DNA of 64,000 nucleotides from Bacillota bacterium (GTDB lineage: Bacteria > Bacillota > UBA4882 > UBA8346), in the NCBI GenBank assembly GCA_023400055.1, contig JAEXFN010000020.1, forward strand, positions 1-64,000, written 5' to 3'. The first letter of the stretch is position 1. Every line of letters starts with the position of its first letter. Of this stretch, positions 7,324 to 16,734 are shown one piece after another. The position numbers were made by a program, and so were the translations under genes. The notes beneath the pieces are model-generated. The model had not been told where the DNA came from and did not search any database. It saw only the letters and a list, made by a program, of their open reading frames with translations.

Positions 7324-8850
7324 TTGTATGCCAAGGTAGAAAGCCTGGCCGTCAACGGCGTGGATGCGTTTCCGGTATTCATCGAGGTCGATTTACATTT
7401 CGGCATCCCTTGTTTCGATATTGTCGGCCTACCGGATATCGCTGTGAAAGAGGCCCGGGAACGGGTCCGGGCCGCCATTAAAAACTCGAGTTTTTTCTTT
7501 TATGAACACCGGATTACCGTGAATCTAGCGCCGGCCAATATTAAGAAGGAGGGATCTGGTTTCGATCTGCCGATCGCGCTTGGGATTTTAGCCGCAAAAG
7601 ATGATATCCGGCCCGAACATTTTACGGATACCGCTTTCGTAGGCGAATTGGCGCTCGATGGCAGTATTCGGCCGGTCCATGGAATCCTGCCAATGGCAAT
7701 CGCTGCCCGTGATAATCAGAAAAAGTTTTTAATGCTCCCGGCGGAAAATTATGCGGAAGCTTCGATCATCCGCGGCATCATTCCGGTTCCGGTGACTACT
7801 TTGAAGCAGGCGAAAGATTTTTTGGATAAAGATATCATCCCGGAACAACCAATGGTCAGCATTCTTGAGGATTTGCCAATGGTTATTGAAGAAGATTTGG
7901 CAGATGTGAAAGGACAGGAACAAGCCAAACGGGCATTGGAAGTTGCTGCGGCGGGAGGGCACAATATTCTGATGATCGGTCCGCCGGGTTCCGGAAAGAC
8001 GATGTTAGCGCGGCGACTCCCTGGGATCATGCCGTCCCTCACGGAAGAAGAAGCGATCGACATCACTAAAATTTACAGCGTTAGTGGTCAATTAGCGCCG
8101 GGCTTTTCGTTAGTCCGCCAACGTCCATTTCGTGCACCACATCATACTACCAGTTCGGCGGGGTTGATTGGCGGAGGCAGGATCCCTCATCCCGGCGAAG
8201 TCAGTCTGGCGCATCATGGAGTTTTATTCTTGGATGAGTTGCCGGAGTTCGGAAGAGAAGTCTTGGAAGTTCTGCGGCAACCTTTGGAAGATGGAAAAGT
8301 AACGATTGCGCGGGCAGCCACAACTTTGTCATTTCCCTCCCGTTTTATGCTGGCTGCAGCGATGAATCCGTGCCCGTGTGGATTTTATGGCGATTCCGTT
8401 AGGGCTTGTAACTGCTCTCCGACGAATATTCAACGTTATCAAGGACGAATTTCAGGACCGCTACTAGACCGGTTTGATCTGCAAATCGAAGTTCCCCGTC
8501 TCGCGGAGTTTGAATTTGAAACGTTGCAAAGGGGCGAATCATCATTAATCATCCGACAGCGAGTCGAGCGGGCGCGAAATATTCAGAGAGTCCGCTACGC
8601 CAGTATGTCTCATTTTTGTAATGCTGATATGAATAGCAGGGAATTACGCGAATACTGTCAACTGGATCAAGTCGGAAAAGAATTGCTTCGGCAAGCGGTA
8701 CAGCGTTTCTCCCTAAGTGCCCGGGCATATACTCGTATTCTAAAACTAGCTCGTACTATCGCCGATTTGGAAGCCAACCCTGATATTAATCTGGGACATC
8801 TGGCTGAGGCTATACAGTATCGAAGTTTGGATCGAAGAAAAATGATTTAA
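7324..8850 (+). CDS. YifB/ComM family Mg-chelatase-like AAA+ ATPase
   Basis: 508 residues. The N-terminal ChlI-like domain is followed by a AAA+ module with Walker A GPPGSGKT at 219-226 and Walker B LFLDELPEF at 301-309, then the Cys cluster NPCPCGFYGD...CNC (Cys350, 352, 362, 364) typical of the family, and the C-terminal Mg-chelatase domain. ComM is a hexameric helicase that aids branch migration during natural transformation. The start is the TTG after TGGAGGG, giving the usual MYAKV N-terminus. It lies directly after yraN as in many bacteria. Confidence 0.94.
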   Translation: MYAKVESLAVNGVDAFPVFIEVDLHFGIPCFDIVGLPDIAVKEARERVRAAIKNSSFFFYEHRITVNLAPANIKKEGSGFDLPIALGILAAKDDIRPEHFTDTAFVGELALDGSIRPVHGILPMAIAARDNQKKFLMLPAENYAEASIIRGIIPVPVTTLKQAKDFLDKDIIPEQPMVSILEDLPMVIEEDLADVKGQEQAKRALEVAAAGGHNILMIGPPGSGKTMLARRLPGIMPSLTEEEAIDITKIYSVSGQLAPGFSLVRQRPFRAPHHTTSSAGLIGGGRIPHPGEVSLAHHGVLFLDELPEFGREVLEVLRQPLEDGKVTIARAATTLSFPSRFMLAAAMNPCPCGFYGDSVRACNCSPTNIQRYQGRISGPLLDRFDLQIEVPRLAEFEFETLQRGESSLIIRQRVERARNIQRVRYASMSHFCNADMNSRELREYCQLDQVGKELLRQAVQRFSLSARAYTRILKLARTIADLEANPDINLGHLAEAIQYRSLDRRKMI

Positions 8851-8964
8851 TAAACAGTAATGCCTGTCTCAATCAAAAAGAAAAATTTTCTAATTTTATT
8901 TTGAGGTTTATCTTCCCTCTATTTCGCCAAACTATAAAATACTGCCGCAAGGCTTTGCAAGTTT

Positions 8965-10047
8965 ATGTCGCGAAAGAGGGTAGCTTCCACGAAAGTTTCG
9001 AAAAAAGTCTGGTTTATGATCGTTATTATCCCTTTTATCATTTTCCTGTTTTATCTTTCCCGCAGCGTTATCGCGCCTTTTGTTTTCGCTTTTTTCCTCG
9101 CTTATGCCATTAACCCATCGGTTGAATTTTTGCAAAGAAAGGGAGCGCCGCGTGATTGGGCGATTCTGACAGTATATTTAGCAATCCTACTGGCAGCGGC
9201 CGTCGTCTTCGGCATTATTATCCCGCGACTGATTCATGACCTTACCGGAGTCCTGCAGCGGTTGCCGGAATTATTCCAATCCCTGCAGCATATGGAGGAC
9301 AAATATACCCAAATCTATTGGCGATTACCGGTTCAAGTTAAACAATTAATCGCTCACTTAACCAGCAGGGGAGAGATTATGCTACGGAGCTTTTTGGTCA
9401 ATATGGCACAGGGCGTGGTGGATTTCTTTTCTCATTCCCTCGTTTATTTGCTCGTTCCATTATTGGCTTACTATATAAGCCGTGACTATCCGAAACTGAA
9501 ACAGAGCAGTCGATGGTGGATTCTCTCCCATTTCGGGCCACATTGGACCAAAGCTTTTTTAAAGATTGACACTTTGCTAAAGGTATATATTCGAAGTCAA
9601 TTGCTGGATACTTTAATTGTAGGATTGTTAATTGGATTGGGTCTGAGCCTGATGGGTTTCGATATCGCATTCCTACTCGGATTGTTAGCTGGTATTTTCA
9701 ATCTGATTCCCTATTTTGGTCCGGTATTGGGCGCACTCCCGGCGGTTATTTTCGGCTTATTACATTCCCCTTGGAGTGCTTTATATGTGGTGCTGCTATT
9801 TATAGTAGTGAATCAAATAGAAGTAATGTTTCTGACACCGCGGATCATTGGTGGCTCATTGCGGTTAAACCCAGTATTGGTAGTCTACCTTATCCTCATG
9901 GGCGGCAACATCTTCGGCCTGGTTGGAATGGTTTTTGCGGTTCCGTTGGGATCGATTGTTTTGATCATCCTCAACAGCTTTTATGAAATCTGTTTTGGTC
10001 GAGTCAGCCATGAATCGGAACCCGATAAAACTCAATCCGATTCATAG
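8965..10047 (+). CDS. AI-2E family transporter (PerM/YtvI-like permease)
   Basis: A 360-residue membrane protein with a hydrophobic N-terminal helix pair, a long hydrophilic stretch rich in helices (about residues 80-150) and five or more C-terminal membrane helices. The motif LNLIPYFGPVLGALPA appears here as FNLIPYFGPVLGALPA near residue 245 and is diagnostic of the AI-2E transporter family. Members export small molecules or act in sodium/proton exchange; the substrate cannot be told here. In Firmicutes, YtvI-type members often precede sporulation or cell-wall genes. The ribosome site before the ATG is weak, so the start is less certain than the family call. Confidence 0.88.
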   Translation: MSRKRVASTKVSKKVWFMIVIIPFIIFLFYLSRSVIAPFVFAFFLAYAINPSVEFLQRKGAPRDWAILTVYLAILLAAAVVFGIIIPRLIHDLTGVLQRLPELFQSLQHMEDKYTQIYWRLPVQVKQLIAHLTSRGEIMLRSFLVNMAQGVVDFFSHSLVYLLVPLLAYYISRDYPKLKQSSRWWILSHFGPHWTKAFLKIDTLLKVYIRSQLLDTLIVGLLIGLGLSLMGFDIAFLLGLLAGIFNLIPYFGPVLGALPAVIFGLLHSPWSALYVVLLFIVVNQIEVMFLTPRIIGGSLRLNPVLVVYLILMGGNIFGLVGMVFAVPLGSIVLIILNSFYEICFGRVSHESEPDKTQSDS

Positions 10048-10149
10048 CGGGGTTTGATTGACAATTGCGAATAGATTCGGTATGATTTGAATGATGCGGT
10101 TCAAAACCGCTTTTTTTGTCTGGCGGGAAGTGAAGAGGGGGTCTACGGC

Positions 10150-11265
10150 TTGCGTGTGTGTGTATATAGTCGATTCATTTTTTGGACAATTCTGCTGTTC
10201 ATTGTCTTCTCGATGCCGTTGCTTGCCGCCGCTGAAAACCGGGTAGTAATTATAGCAATTCCCCGTTTGATACTTGAGGATGTCACCGAACGCACTCCTC
10301 ACCTATTGCGGTTTATCCGAACTTCTTCGACGGGACTGATGACGACCCCCAACTTAAGGACACCAGAACAGATCTACCATACCTTAAATGCCGGGACAGT
10401 CTTGAGAGTCAATCAGACTGGAACATTATTGATGGATGCGACTGAATCTTACCGGGGACAATCCGTTGGTCATCTCTATACGGTTTTGACCGGATTTTCG
10501 GCGTCATCCGAAGCTGCTGTACATATTGGATTTCCTCAACTTTATCAATTGAATCCGCCAGAAGTTGCCGAAGACTTGGGAAGTTTCGGTTCATTGTTAC
10601 ATGGCGCCGGGCTGAAAACTGCCGTCATCGGCAATTGTGATACCGAGACGCTTGATCGATCCAATGCTGCTTTGCTCATGGACAAACATGGCCTCATCGA
10701 TTACGGGGCCGTTGGTGGAAGAACGAATCGGGCAGATTTAGATTTTCCGGCGGGGTTTCGGACAGACTCCACACAAATTTTGGCCGATTGGCGCAAGTTT
10801 AATCAGCGTGCCCAAGTGATCCTAGTCACCCTCGGTGATCTGGAGCGGCTTGAATCCTATGACAATAATCTAAGCGAGGAACGTTGGAGCCAGTTTCGCC
10901 GTTCGGCTTTACTCCGCTATGATGCATTATTCGGTTCATTAATGCGTCAAATAAATTCTTCGACAACCCTGACTGTGCTTTTGTCAACTATGCCACCCCA
11001 ACGCGAACAGGCACAGGGCATGAAACGAATAACGCCGCTGATATTCCATGGACCGGGTTTCGGGGCCGGATTGTTGACTTCGGCTTGGAATTTGCGGAAG
11101 GGTTATATTTCTTATCATGATTCTACTGCGACGATCCTGCATTTCTTGGGGATTCCAAAACCGGCGGGATTTAGAGGAGCGTTATTGCACCAAGCAAGCG
11201 GAGACTGGAAGCGATTAATACATCAGTCGGGCGTTTTGTTTGGATTCTTGCAAAGAGTATCCTAA
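10150..11265 (+). CDS. Secreted alkaline-phosphatase-superfamily-like protein
   Basis: About 371 residues. The preferred start is a TTG eight bases after GGGGG, which gives a clean signal peptide (VYSRFIFWTILLFIVFSMP then AAAEN). A longer frame from 10087 lacks a ribosome site. The rest has the feel of the alkaline phosphatase/phosphoglycerate mutase superfamily: a strand VVIIAIPRLILEDV at the start of the mature protein, AVIGNCDTE in the middle, ILVTLGDLERLESYDNN, and a C-terminal HDSTATILHFLGI. The classical metal ligands are not all evident, so it may be non-catalytic. Function unknown; the protein is probably outside the membrane. Confidence 0.55.
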   Translation: MRVCVYSRFIFWTILLFIVFSMPLLAAAENRVVIIAIPRLILEDVTERTPHLLRFIRTSSTGLMTTPNLRTPEQIYHTLNAGTVLRVNQTGTLLMDATESYRGQSVGHLYTVLTGFSASSEAAVHIGFPQLYQLNPPEVAEDLGSFGSLLHGAGLKTAVIGNCDTETLDRSNAALLMDKHGLIDYGAVGGRTNRADLDFPAGFRTDSTQILADWRKFNQRAQVILVTLGDLERLESYDNNLSEERWSQFRRSALLRYDALFGSLMRQINSSTTLTVLLSTMPPQREQAQGMKRITPLIFHGPGFGAGLLTSAWNLRKGYISYHDSTATILHFLGIPKPAGFRGALLHQASGDWKRLIHQSGVLFGFLQRVS

Positions 11266-11322
11266 AGCTGTAGCTTGAGTTAATTCAGCCCAAAATTGAG
11301 GTTAAGAAATCGGGGTGAAATC

Positions 11323-12831
11323 ATGGGCTTGCAAAAGATTGTCGTTCTTCCGGAAATGACCATCGAAGAATTGGTGAAACAGATCATCCATTCCGCGGCG
11401 AATCAAATCATTTTGGAAGTTCCAGCAGAAACGGGCTTACTGACGAATGAGATTAACCTTCGTTTATTGAAATTTTATGCTGAAGAAGAAACCAAAGAAA
11501 TTTTATTGAATGCCGCTGATCCCGTGTTAATTATGTTGGCACGCAAAATTGGTTTAGCAACCATTAGCGACAATCTGACTGATGTTTCCACGAAAGAAGA
11601 AGCCAGTTATCTTCCAGCTATCGAAACACCGGATGCCACTCAGGGCCCCTTGCCGGTTCTTCAGCCTGGTTTTAGTTTGAAACAAGGCGGCTTATTCATT
11701 GCGATTCCCGTAGCACTATTTACATTGGCCATTGCCGTTTGGTGGTTTTTTCAGCCCAAAGCGACGATTTTGGTGTATTCCAAAGAAGAGAGCCTGGATT
11801 TTACCACGGTGGCGCAAATCAGTTCTTTAGAATCGGAAACGGTTCCCGAAACCGGTAAGGTTCCTGCCAAGTGGATCGAAAAAAACTCCCGGCTCGAAGT
11901 TCGTACCGTAACCACCGGTAGTAAGTTTGTTGGGGTGACAGCGGCTACGGGTCGTTTGTCGTTAATTAATCCCACCAATCAACCGATTGTAGTACCCAAG
12001 CAAAGTACGGTAATTGCCAAGACTGGTATGCGTTTTTTTACTGATCAGGATGTTATGGTGCCCAAGAAGTCAACCAATTACCGGAGAGGTGTTCCGATTG
12101 GTGAAAACTATGGTCAAGCGGAGGTCGCAATCACTGCTGCGCAGAAAGGAAGCGCCGGAAATCTTCCTGCCAAGGCGATTAACCGTATCGACGGTAAGAT
12201 GCTTCGTTTCTTGCAAGTAACTAATTTAGTTCCTACCTCCAATGGCACCGATAAACAGATTGCTGTTGTTACCCTGGAAGATGTCAAAAAGGGAGAGGCG
12301 GAGGCAAAGCGTCAACTCGAATTGGTAGGACCGGGAGAATTGTCATCATTAATCACAAAGGATTTTCTCTTTCTTCCGGAGTTGGTGCAATGTGAGACGG
12401 TCCGGTTGGAAGATACTCCGGAGATTGGCGCAGAAGGAGACGAATTGCGAACTGTTTTGGAATATCGTGTAACGACTTTAGTGCCACCAGTTGCTGAGCT
12501 TTCAAAGCTCCTAAGTTATCATTTTGAAAAAGGTATCCCGCCCAATTTTCAGTCGAGCCGTCGTAAACTCGAACTGGTGTCAACGAAGATCATCACGACG
12601 GGACGCCAATCGGCTAGCATTCAGTTGATTGGACGGGGTTATATAAAAGGTATCTTAAATGCTGACCGGATTCGGCAATGGATTAAAGGTAAAACGGTAA
12701 TTGAAGCTAAGGAAGAATTAACCCGGCGCAATGAGATCAGCGATTTTAAAATCGATGTTGCCGGAGGAGGAACGCAATTGCCCGTTTTTGCGTTTCAGAT
12801 CAAAGTTCTGTTGCCTGCCGGTCCGAAATAA
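11323..12831 (+). CDS. Membrane-anchored protein with baseplate-J-like extracellular region
   Basis: About 502 residues. The N-terminal 110 residues form a soluble alpha/beta domain (PEMTIEELV, IILEVPAETGLLTNEINLRLL). A single membrane helix near residue 125-145 (GLFIAIPVALFTLAIAVWWFF) follows, and then a large beta-rich outer region with repeats like RLSLINPTNQPIVVPKQST and GNLPAKAINRI. The latter resembles the baseplate-J type domain found in wall-associated proteins of clostridia. The ATG at 11323 is preferred over a TTG at 11296 because GGGGTG lies six bases before it. The role is unknown; its position before ruvX and mltG hints at envelope work. Confidence 0.55.
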   Translation: MGLQKIVVLPEMTIEELVKQIIHSAANQIILEVPAETGLLTNEINLRLLKFYAEEETKEILLNAADPVLIMLARKIGLATISDNLTDVSTKEEASYLPAIETPDATQGPLPVLQPGFSLKQGGLFIAIPVALFTLAIAVWWFFQPKATILVYSKEESLDFTTVAQISSLESETVPETGKVPAKWIEKNSRLEVRTVTTGSKFVGVTAATGRLSLINPTNQPIVVPKQSTVIAKTGMRFFTDQDVMVPKKSTNYRRGVPIGENYGQAEVAITAAQKGSAGNLPAKAINRIDGKMLRFLQVTNLVPTSNGTDKQIAVVTLEDVKKGEAEAKRQLELVGPGELSSLITKDFLFLPELVQCETVRLEDTPEIGAEGDELRTVLEYRVTTLVPPVAELSKLLSYHFEKGIPPNFQSSRRKLELVSTKIITTGRQSASIQLIGRGYIKGILNADRIRQWIKGKTVIEAKEELTRRNEISDFKIDVAGGGTQLPVFAFQIKVLLPAGPK

Positions 12832-12963
12832 GATATCATAAGATTGGTTTTCGGAATAAATATATTGGTGATACACATGTACAATGCATAATGTAACAAC
12901 GATCATCGATAAATGGTTCAAAACCTAAATGAATTAAGATGTTTTGAGTAATGTTAGATTAGG

Positions 12964-12969
12964 TATAAT
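12964..12969 (+). promoter_or_regulatory. Possible -10 box for ruvX
   Basis: A perfect TATAAT lies 34 bp upstream of the likely ruvX start. TTGAGT lies only 14 bases before it, which is short for a -35 box. The presence of this element argues against a ruvX start at 12944. Confidence 0.35.
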
Positions 12970-13003
12970 AAAACCCGAATTGATTGGGACTATGGTGGAT
13001 ATG

Positions 13004-13453
13004 ATGCGTTGGATGGGTTTGGATGTCGGAGAAAAACGAATAGGGATTGCCATCAGCGATCCTTTGGAGATCACAGCACAGGGATATATGGTTTTGCAGC
13101 GTACTAATTCTTTCCGTAAAGACCTGGAATTCCTATGCCAATTAATGAGCGAGCGTGAAATCGACGGTTTGGTAATCGGACTACCTAAAAATATGAACGG
13201 GACCGAAGGTCCGATGGCTGAAAAAGTCCGCGGTTTTGGCGACCAATTGTTGAAACTAGTGAATCTTCCAATTATTTATTGGGATGAGCGTTTATCAACG
13301 GGTTCAGCGGAAAAAGCTCTTTTGGAAGCCGACTTATCCCGGCGCAAACGCCGCTCTCAGATTGATAAAGTAGCCGCAGTAATTATACTGCAGAATTTTT
13401 TAGATGCGAAAACCGGAATGAACTTGGAACAAAAGGGAAAAATACCGGAGTAA
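13004..13453 (+). CDS. ruvX: Holliday junction resolvase-like RuvX (YqgF)
   Basis: About 149 residues from the second ATG of a tandem pair, with GGTGG five bases upstream; family members begin MRxMGLDVG as here. The RNase H-like fold is marked by MGLDVGEKRIGIAISDP at the N-terminus, DGLVIGLPKNMNGTEG in the middle and the conserved YWDERLST. The C-terminal Asp lies in KVAAVIILQNFLD. It is involved in 16S rRNA 5' processing in some bacteria and was named for likeness to resolvases. It is directly followed by the DUF1292 gene, as in the Bacillus yrrK-yrzB pair. Confidence 0.93.
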   Translation: MRWMGLDVGEKRIGIAISDPLEITAQGYMVLQRTNSFRKDLEFLCQLMSEREIDGLVIGLPKNMNGTEGPMAEKVRGFGDQLLKLVNLPIIYWDERLSTGSAEKALLEADLSRRKRRSQIDKVAAVIILQNFLDAKTGMNLEQKGKIPE

Positions 13454-13513
13454 TTGAATGTTGCGGGGTCGTTTCGTAAAAATACGATTCAAATAAATTT
13501 AGGAGGCGTTATA

Positions 13514-13798
13514 GTGTCAGAACAAGAAACCAATTGGATTACATTAGTTGATGAGGAAGGTCAGGAACATCGTTTTAATTTATTGAACATCGTTGAGGTA
13601 GAAAGTGCCAAATATGCGGTAATGGTGCCTGAGACTCAAGAAAATGAGGAAGAAGAGGAAGCGGTAATTTTTAAGATTGAGACGGATGAAAAAGGCGAAG
13701 AAGTCTTGGTCGATATTGAAGACGACGATGAATTCGCCAAAGTCTGTGAAGCACTGGAAGAGATAATTGACGAAGAGGAAGAGGACGACGAGGAGTAA
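13514..13798 (+). CDS. DUF1292 family small acidic protein (YrzB)
   Basis: A 94-residue, strongly acidic protein. The start is the GTG nine bases after AGGAGG; a longer frame to 13454 has no ribosome site. The N-terminal half (WITLVDEEGQEHRFNLLNIVEVESAKYAV, given here in part) is the DUF1292 core; the C-terminus ends in runs of Glu and Asp. The function is unknown. The neighbourhood ruvX-DUF1292-mltG is conserved in Bacillota, which supports the call. Confidence 0.88.
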   Translation: MSEQETNWITLVDEEGQEHRFNLLNIVEVESAKYAVMVPETQENEEEEEAVIFKIETDEKGEEVLVDIEDDDEFAKVCEALEEIIDEEEEDDEE

Positions 13799-13899
13799 TT
13801 CATCGTCCTCAACAGCTTTACTTAACCATTAGTTTACTGAAGTATCAGAGACCGCTATCTTAAAAAAAGGAATCAAAACGGTTTGATATATTCAGGGAT

Positions 13900-13928
13900 T
13901 TGTCATGGGCCGATTTTTTTAGTATAAT
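13900..13928 (+). promoter_or_regulatory. Sigma-A type promoter of mltG
   Basis: TTGTCA at 13900-13905 and TATAAT at 13923-13928 are separated by exactly 17 bp. Transcription would start just before the AGGAGG site that precedes mltG, giving a very short leader. Confidence 0.8.
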
Positions 13929-13954
13929 GGTTCCAGGAGGAAAGCAACTCACGA

Positions 13955-15049
13955 ATGCAAAAAATAACCTCTTGGTTCCGTACCAATATCGTATGCAAAG
14001 GTTTAAAGACCCGCGCTATCATGCTATGGCGAAACCACCCTCGATTTGGGGGTGGCGTTGCCATGTTTGGCTTAATTATCTTCAGTGGCTGCGCCTTTTT
14101 TTTATGGAACCTTTTACCGATGGTGCCCGGGTTCAAAGGAAAGCAGTTTTTTGAGATTCAATATGGTACACCGTTACGGAATATCGGGGCTTTATTGCAA
14201 CATCAAGGGATTATTCGCAGCCAAACCATTTTTGAAATTTATACTCGTTTCGAGCCGCAAGACCGGGTATTGAAAGCCGGACGCTACCGGGTCGGACCGG
14301 GAATGTCGCTTCCGCAGGTTATCGAGGAGTTACGCAAAGGTACTCCGTTTCAGAGCCGGGTTACGGTTCCCGAGGGCTTTACTGTCCAGGAAATTGTAAA
14401 TTTATTATCATCCAAAGGGCTGGTTAACCGGAAACGTTTTTTAAAAGAACTCGATAATCGGCAATTGTTTCAGGAAATATTAGGAAATCTTCCGCTGAAT
14501 AATAAGATGGAAGGTTATCTGTTTCCCGATACTTATTATTTTGAGATTGGCAATGAAACAGCGATTATCACGACGATGCTTCGCCGTTTTAAACAGGTTT
14601 TCGTAAAATATTTCCCGGAAATACCATTGGAAAAAAGTTCCGATCTGGTGATCTTGGCCTCTTTGGTTGAAAAAGAAGCGAAGAAAGCGACAGAACGGCC
14701 TATAATTGCCGGGGTCTTTCAGAACCGTTTGCAAAAAGGTTTTCCCTTGCAATCGTGTGCTACGGTTGAGTATGCTCTGGGAGTTCATAAGGAGCATTTA
14801 TCCTTACAGGATATAGCAATTCAATCTCCCTATAATACTTATCTTCACCAGGGAATGCCGCCGGGACCCATTGCCAATCCGGGGCTAGCTTCTTTACAAG
14901 CAGCTGCGACTCCGGCTAAGGTCACGTATATGTATTTTGTAGCTCAACCGGATGGCACGCACAGTTTCAGCAATACTTTCGAACAACACTTGAAAAAGCA
15001 AAAGATGTTGGAGCGTACCCGGACTCAAAAATTGGTGCGAGGCAGCTGA
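13955..15049 (+). CDS. mltG: Endolytic murein transglycosylase MltG
   Basis: 364 residues with a cytoplasmic basic N-terminus, one membrane helix at about 35-55, a LysM-like segment, and the YceG catalytic domain. The catalytic Glu lies in LASLVEKEA near residues 235-242; EGYLFPDTYYF, GVFQNRL and the C-terminal NPGLASLQAAATPA block are diagnostic. The enzyme cuts nascent glycan strands and limits their length. AGGAGG lies 14 bases before the ATG, a wide gap, but no better start exists in frame. Confidence 0.95.
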   Translation: MQKITSWFRTNIVCKGLKTRAIMLWRNHPRFGGGVAMFGLIIFSGCAFFLWNLLPMVPGFKGKQFFEIQYGTPLRNIGALLQHQGIIRSQTIFEIYTRFEPQDRVLKAGRYRVGPGMSLPQVIEELRKGTPFQSRVTVPEGFTVQEIVNLLSSKGLVNRKRFLKELDNRQLFQEILGNLPLNNKMEGYLFPDTYYFEIGNETAIITTMLRRFKQVFVKYFPEIPLEKSSDLVILASLVEKEAKKATERPIIAGVFQNRLQKGFPLQSCATVEYALGVHKEHLSLQDIAIQSPYNTYLHQGMPPGPIANPGLASLQAAATPAKVTYMYFVAQPDGTHSFSNTFEQHLKKQKMLERTRTQKLVRGS

Positions 15050-15082
15050 ATGGATATCGTAGAGGTGGAAGTGGTATGAATA

Positions 15083-15850
15083 ATGCAAGTGATTATGTTG
15101 GGAACCGGAACTTCGCATGGGGTTCCGGTTTTAGGTTGTGAGTGCCCGACGTGCCGTTCGCGTGATCCGAAAGATCAACGCCTGCGCTCATCCGTTCTGG
15201 TTAAAAAGGACAATAACAACTTACTCATTGATACCGCAACCGAGTTTCGTATTCAAGCCTTGCGAAACGGTGTGAATCGGGTCGACGCGCTTTTATTGAC
15301 CCATACCCATGCCGATCATGTTTGTGGTTTTGATGATTTGCGGCGCTTTAACGAGCTGCAGGGCAAGGTTATTCCGGTGTACGGCAAGGCTGCGCAGTTA
15401 GCCGAGCTTTCCAGGATGTTCGCTTATGTTTTTGATGATTCGGCCCAGGTCGGCGGCGGAAAGCCGCGAGTTACCTTAAAGCCGGTCGCGGAGGCCTTTT
15501 CAATTGACGGGATTGAGGTGGTTCCGATTCCCATCTTTCATGGTAGGTTGAGTATTTATGGATATCGGATCGGTCGTTTTGCCTATGTTACCGACTGTAG
15601 TCAAATTCCGCAATCAAGCATGGAGTTATTAAATGATCTGGATTTGCTAATATTAGGAGTATTGCGATTCCGCAAACATCCGACTCATCTTAACCTCAGC
15701 GAAGGACTGCAAATTGTCGAAGCCTTAAAACCGAAACGTACGATTTTTACGCATATCTGCCATGATTTTAAACACAGCGATTCCCGGCAATGGTTGCCCG
15801 ATGGAGTGGAATTGGGTTTTGACGGGGAGCAGATTGAGGTGACCGATTAA
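15083..15850 (+). CDS. MBL-fold phosphodiesterase, PhnP-like
   Basis: A 255-residue metallo-beta-lactamase-fold hydrolase. The metal motif THTHADHVCG is near residue 74; the N-terminal LGTGTSHGVPVLGCECPTC resembles PhnP (cyclic ribose phosphate phosphodiesterase) and its paralogues. Cys residues at CECPTC could bind a structural zinc as in PhnP. The C-terminus THICHDFKHSD carries further ligands. No phosphonate genes are nearby, so the true substrate is open. Its stop overlaps the start of hslO by one base, so the two are coupled. Confidence 0.85.
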   Translation: MQVIMLGTGTSHGVPVLGCECPTCRSRDPKDQRLRSSVLVKKDNNNLLIDTATEFRIQALRNGVNRVDALLLTHTHADHVCGFDDLRRFNELQGKVIPVYGKAAQLAELSRMFAYVFDDSAQVGGGKPRVTLKPVAEAFSIDGIEVVPIPIFHGRLSIYGYRIGRFAYVTDCSQIPQSSMELLNDLDLLILGVLRFRKHPTHLNLSEGLQIVEALKPKRTIFTHICHDFKHSDSRQWLPDGVELGFDGEQIEVTD

Positions 15851-16707
15851 TGACTGATTCGACTGATTCGTTAGTAATTGCCACTTCCGCAGAAGATACG
15901 GTACGAATTTATACCGCGTCGACGATCGGAGTTGTGGAAGAAGCCCGTCGCATTCACCAGACTTGGCCGACAGCAACGGCCGCGTTCGGCCGGGTACTTA
16001 CCGGAACCTTGATGATGGGAGTAATGAGCGATACACTGAAGCGGCTGACCATTCAGTTCGCAGGGGAAGGACCCTTGGGTAAAATCCTCGCGGTTTCTAA
16101 CCAACCGGGGACTGTCAAAGGCTTTTTGGAGAATTCTCAGGTCGATTTGGACTTAAATAAATTCGGGAAGTTCGATATCGCGAAAGCGGTTGGGCCGGGT
16201 ACTCTGACCGTGATTAAAGATCATGGCTTGAAAAATCCCTATAATGGGGTGGTCCCAATCCAGAGTGGGGAGATCGGCGCGGATCTGGCATATTATTTTA
16301 ATAAGTCGGAACAGATTCCGTCTGCGGTTGGCCTGGGCGTTTTGGTGGCGCCTGACGGCCATGTTCAAGCCGCAGGAGGATTTATTGTGCAGCTGCTGCC
16401 GGGTTGCAGCGAACCTACGACCGGCGCCTTGGAAGAGATCGCCAGCCAGATTCCAGCGGTGACGACGCTCTTAAATTCAGGCGAAACCCCATTGCAGTTA
16501 GCGGAACGATTTGCGATTGGTGGACTGAAAATCCTGGCCGAGTTGCCCGTTAAATATCAGTGTGATTGTTCGAAGGAGCGTTTTCGCGGACCGTTATTAA
16601 GTTTGGGGCAGCGAGAATTGGATCAAATCATTCAGGAACAAGGTCAAATTGAGGTTCAATGTCAATTTTGCAATCGAAAATATTCGTTTCAGGCTGAGGA
16701 ATTATAG
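15850..16707 (+). CDS. hslO: Redox-regulated chaperone Hsp33
   Basis: A 285-residue cytosolic chaperone switched on by oxidation. The zinc/disulfide switch is intact: CDC at residues 238-240 and CQFC at 271-274. The family cores GPLGKILAVSN and GGFIVQLLPGC are present. The ATG overlaps the stop codon of the MBL hydrolase gene. For an organism that looks anaerobic, the intact switch suggests occasional oxidative stress. Confidence 0.96.
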   Translation: MTDSTDSLVIATSAEDTVRIYTASTIGVVEEARRIHQTWPTATAAFGRVLTGTLMMGVMSDTLKRLTIQFAGEGPLGKILAVSNQPGTVKGFLENSQVDLDLNKFGKFDIAKAVGPGTLTVIKDHGLKNPYNGVVPIQSGEIGADLAYYFNKSEQIPSAVGLGVLVAPDGHVQAAGGFIVQLLPGCSEPTTGALEEIASQIPAVTTLLNSGETPLQLAERFAIGGLKILAELPVKYQCDCSKERFRGPLLSLGQRELDQIIQEQGQIEVQCQFCNRKYSFQAEEL

Positions 16708-16734
16708 ATATCCAACGGACTGATGGAGGTTTGA

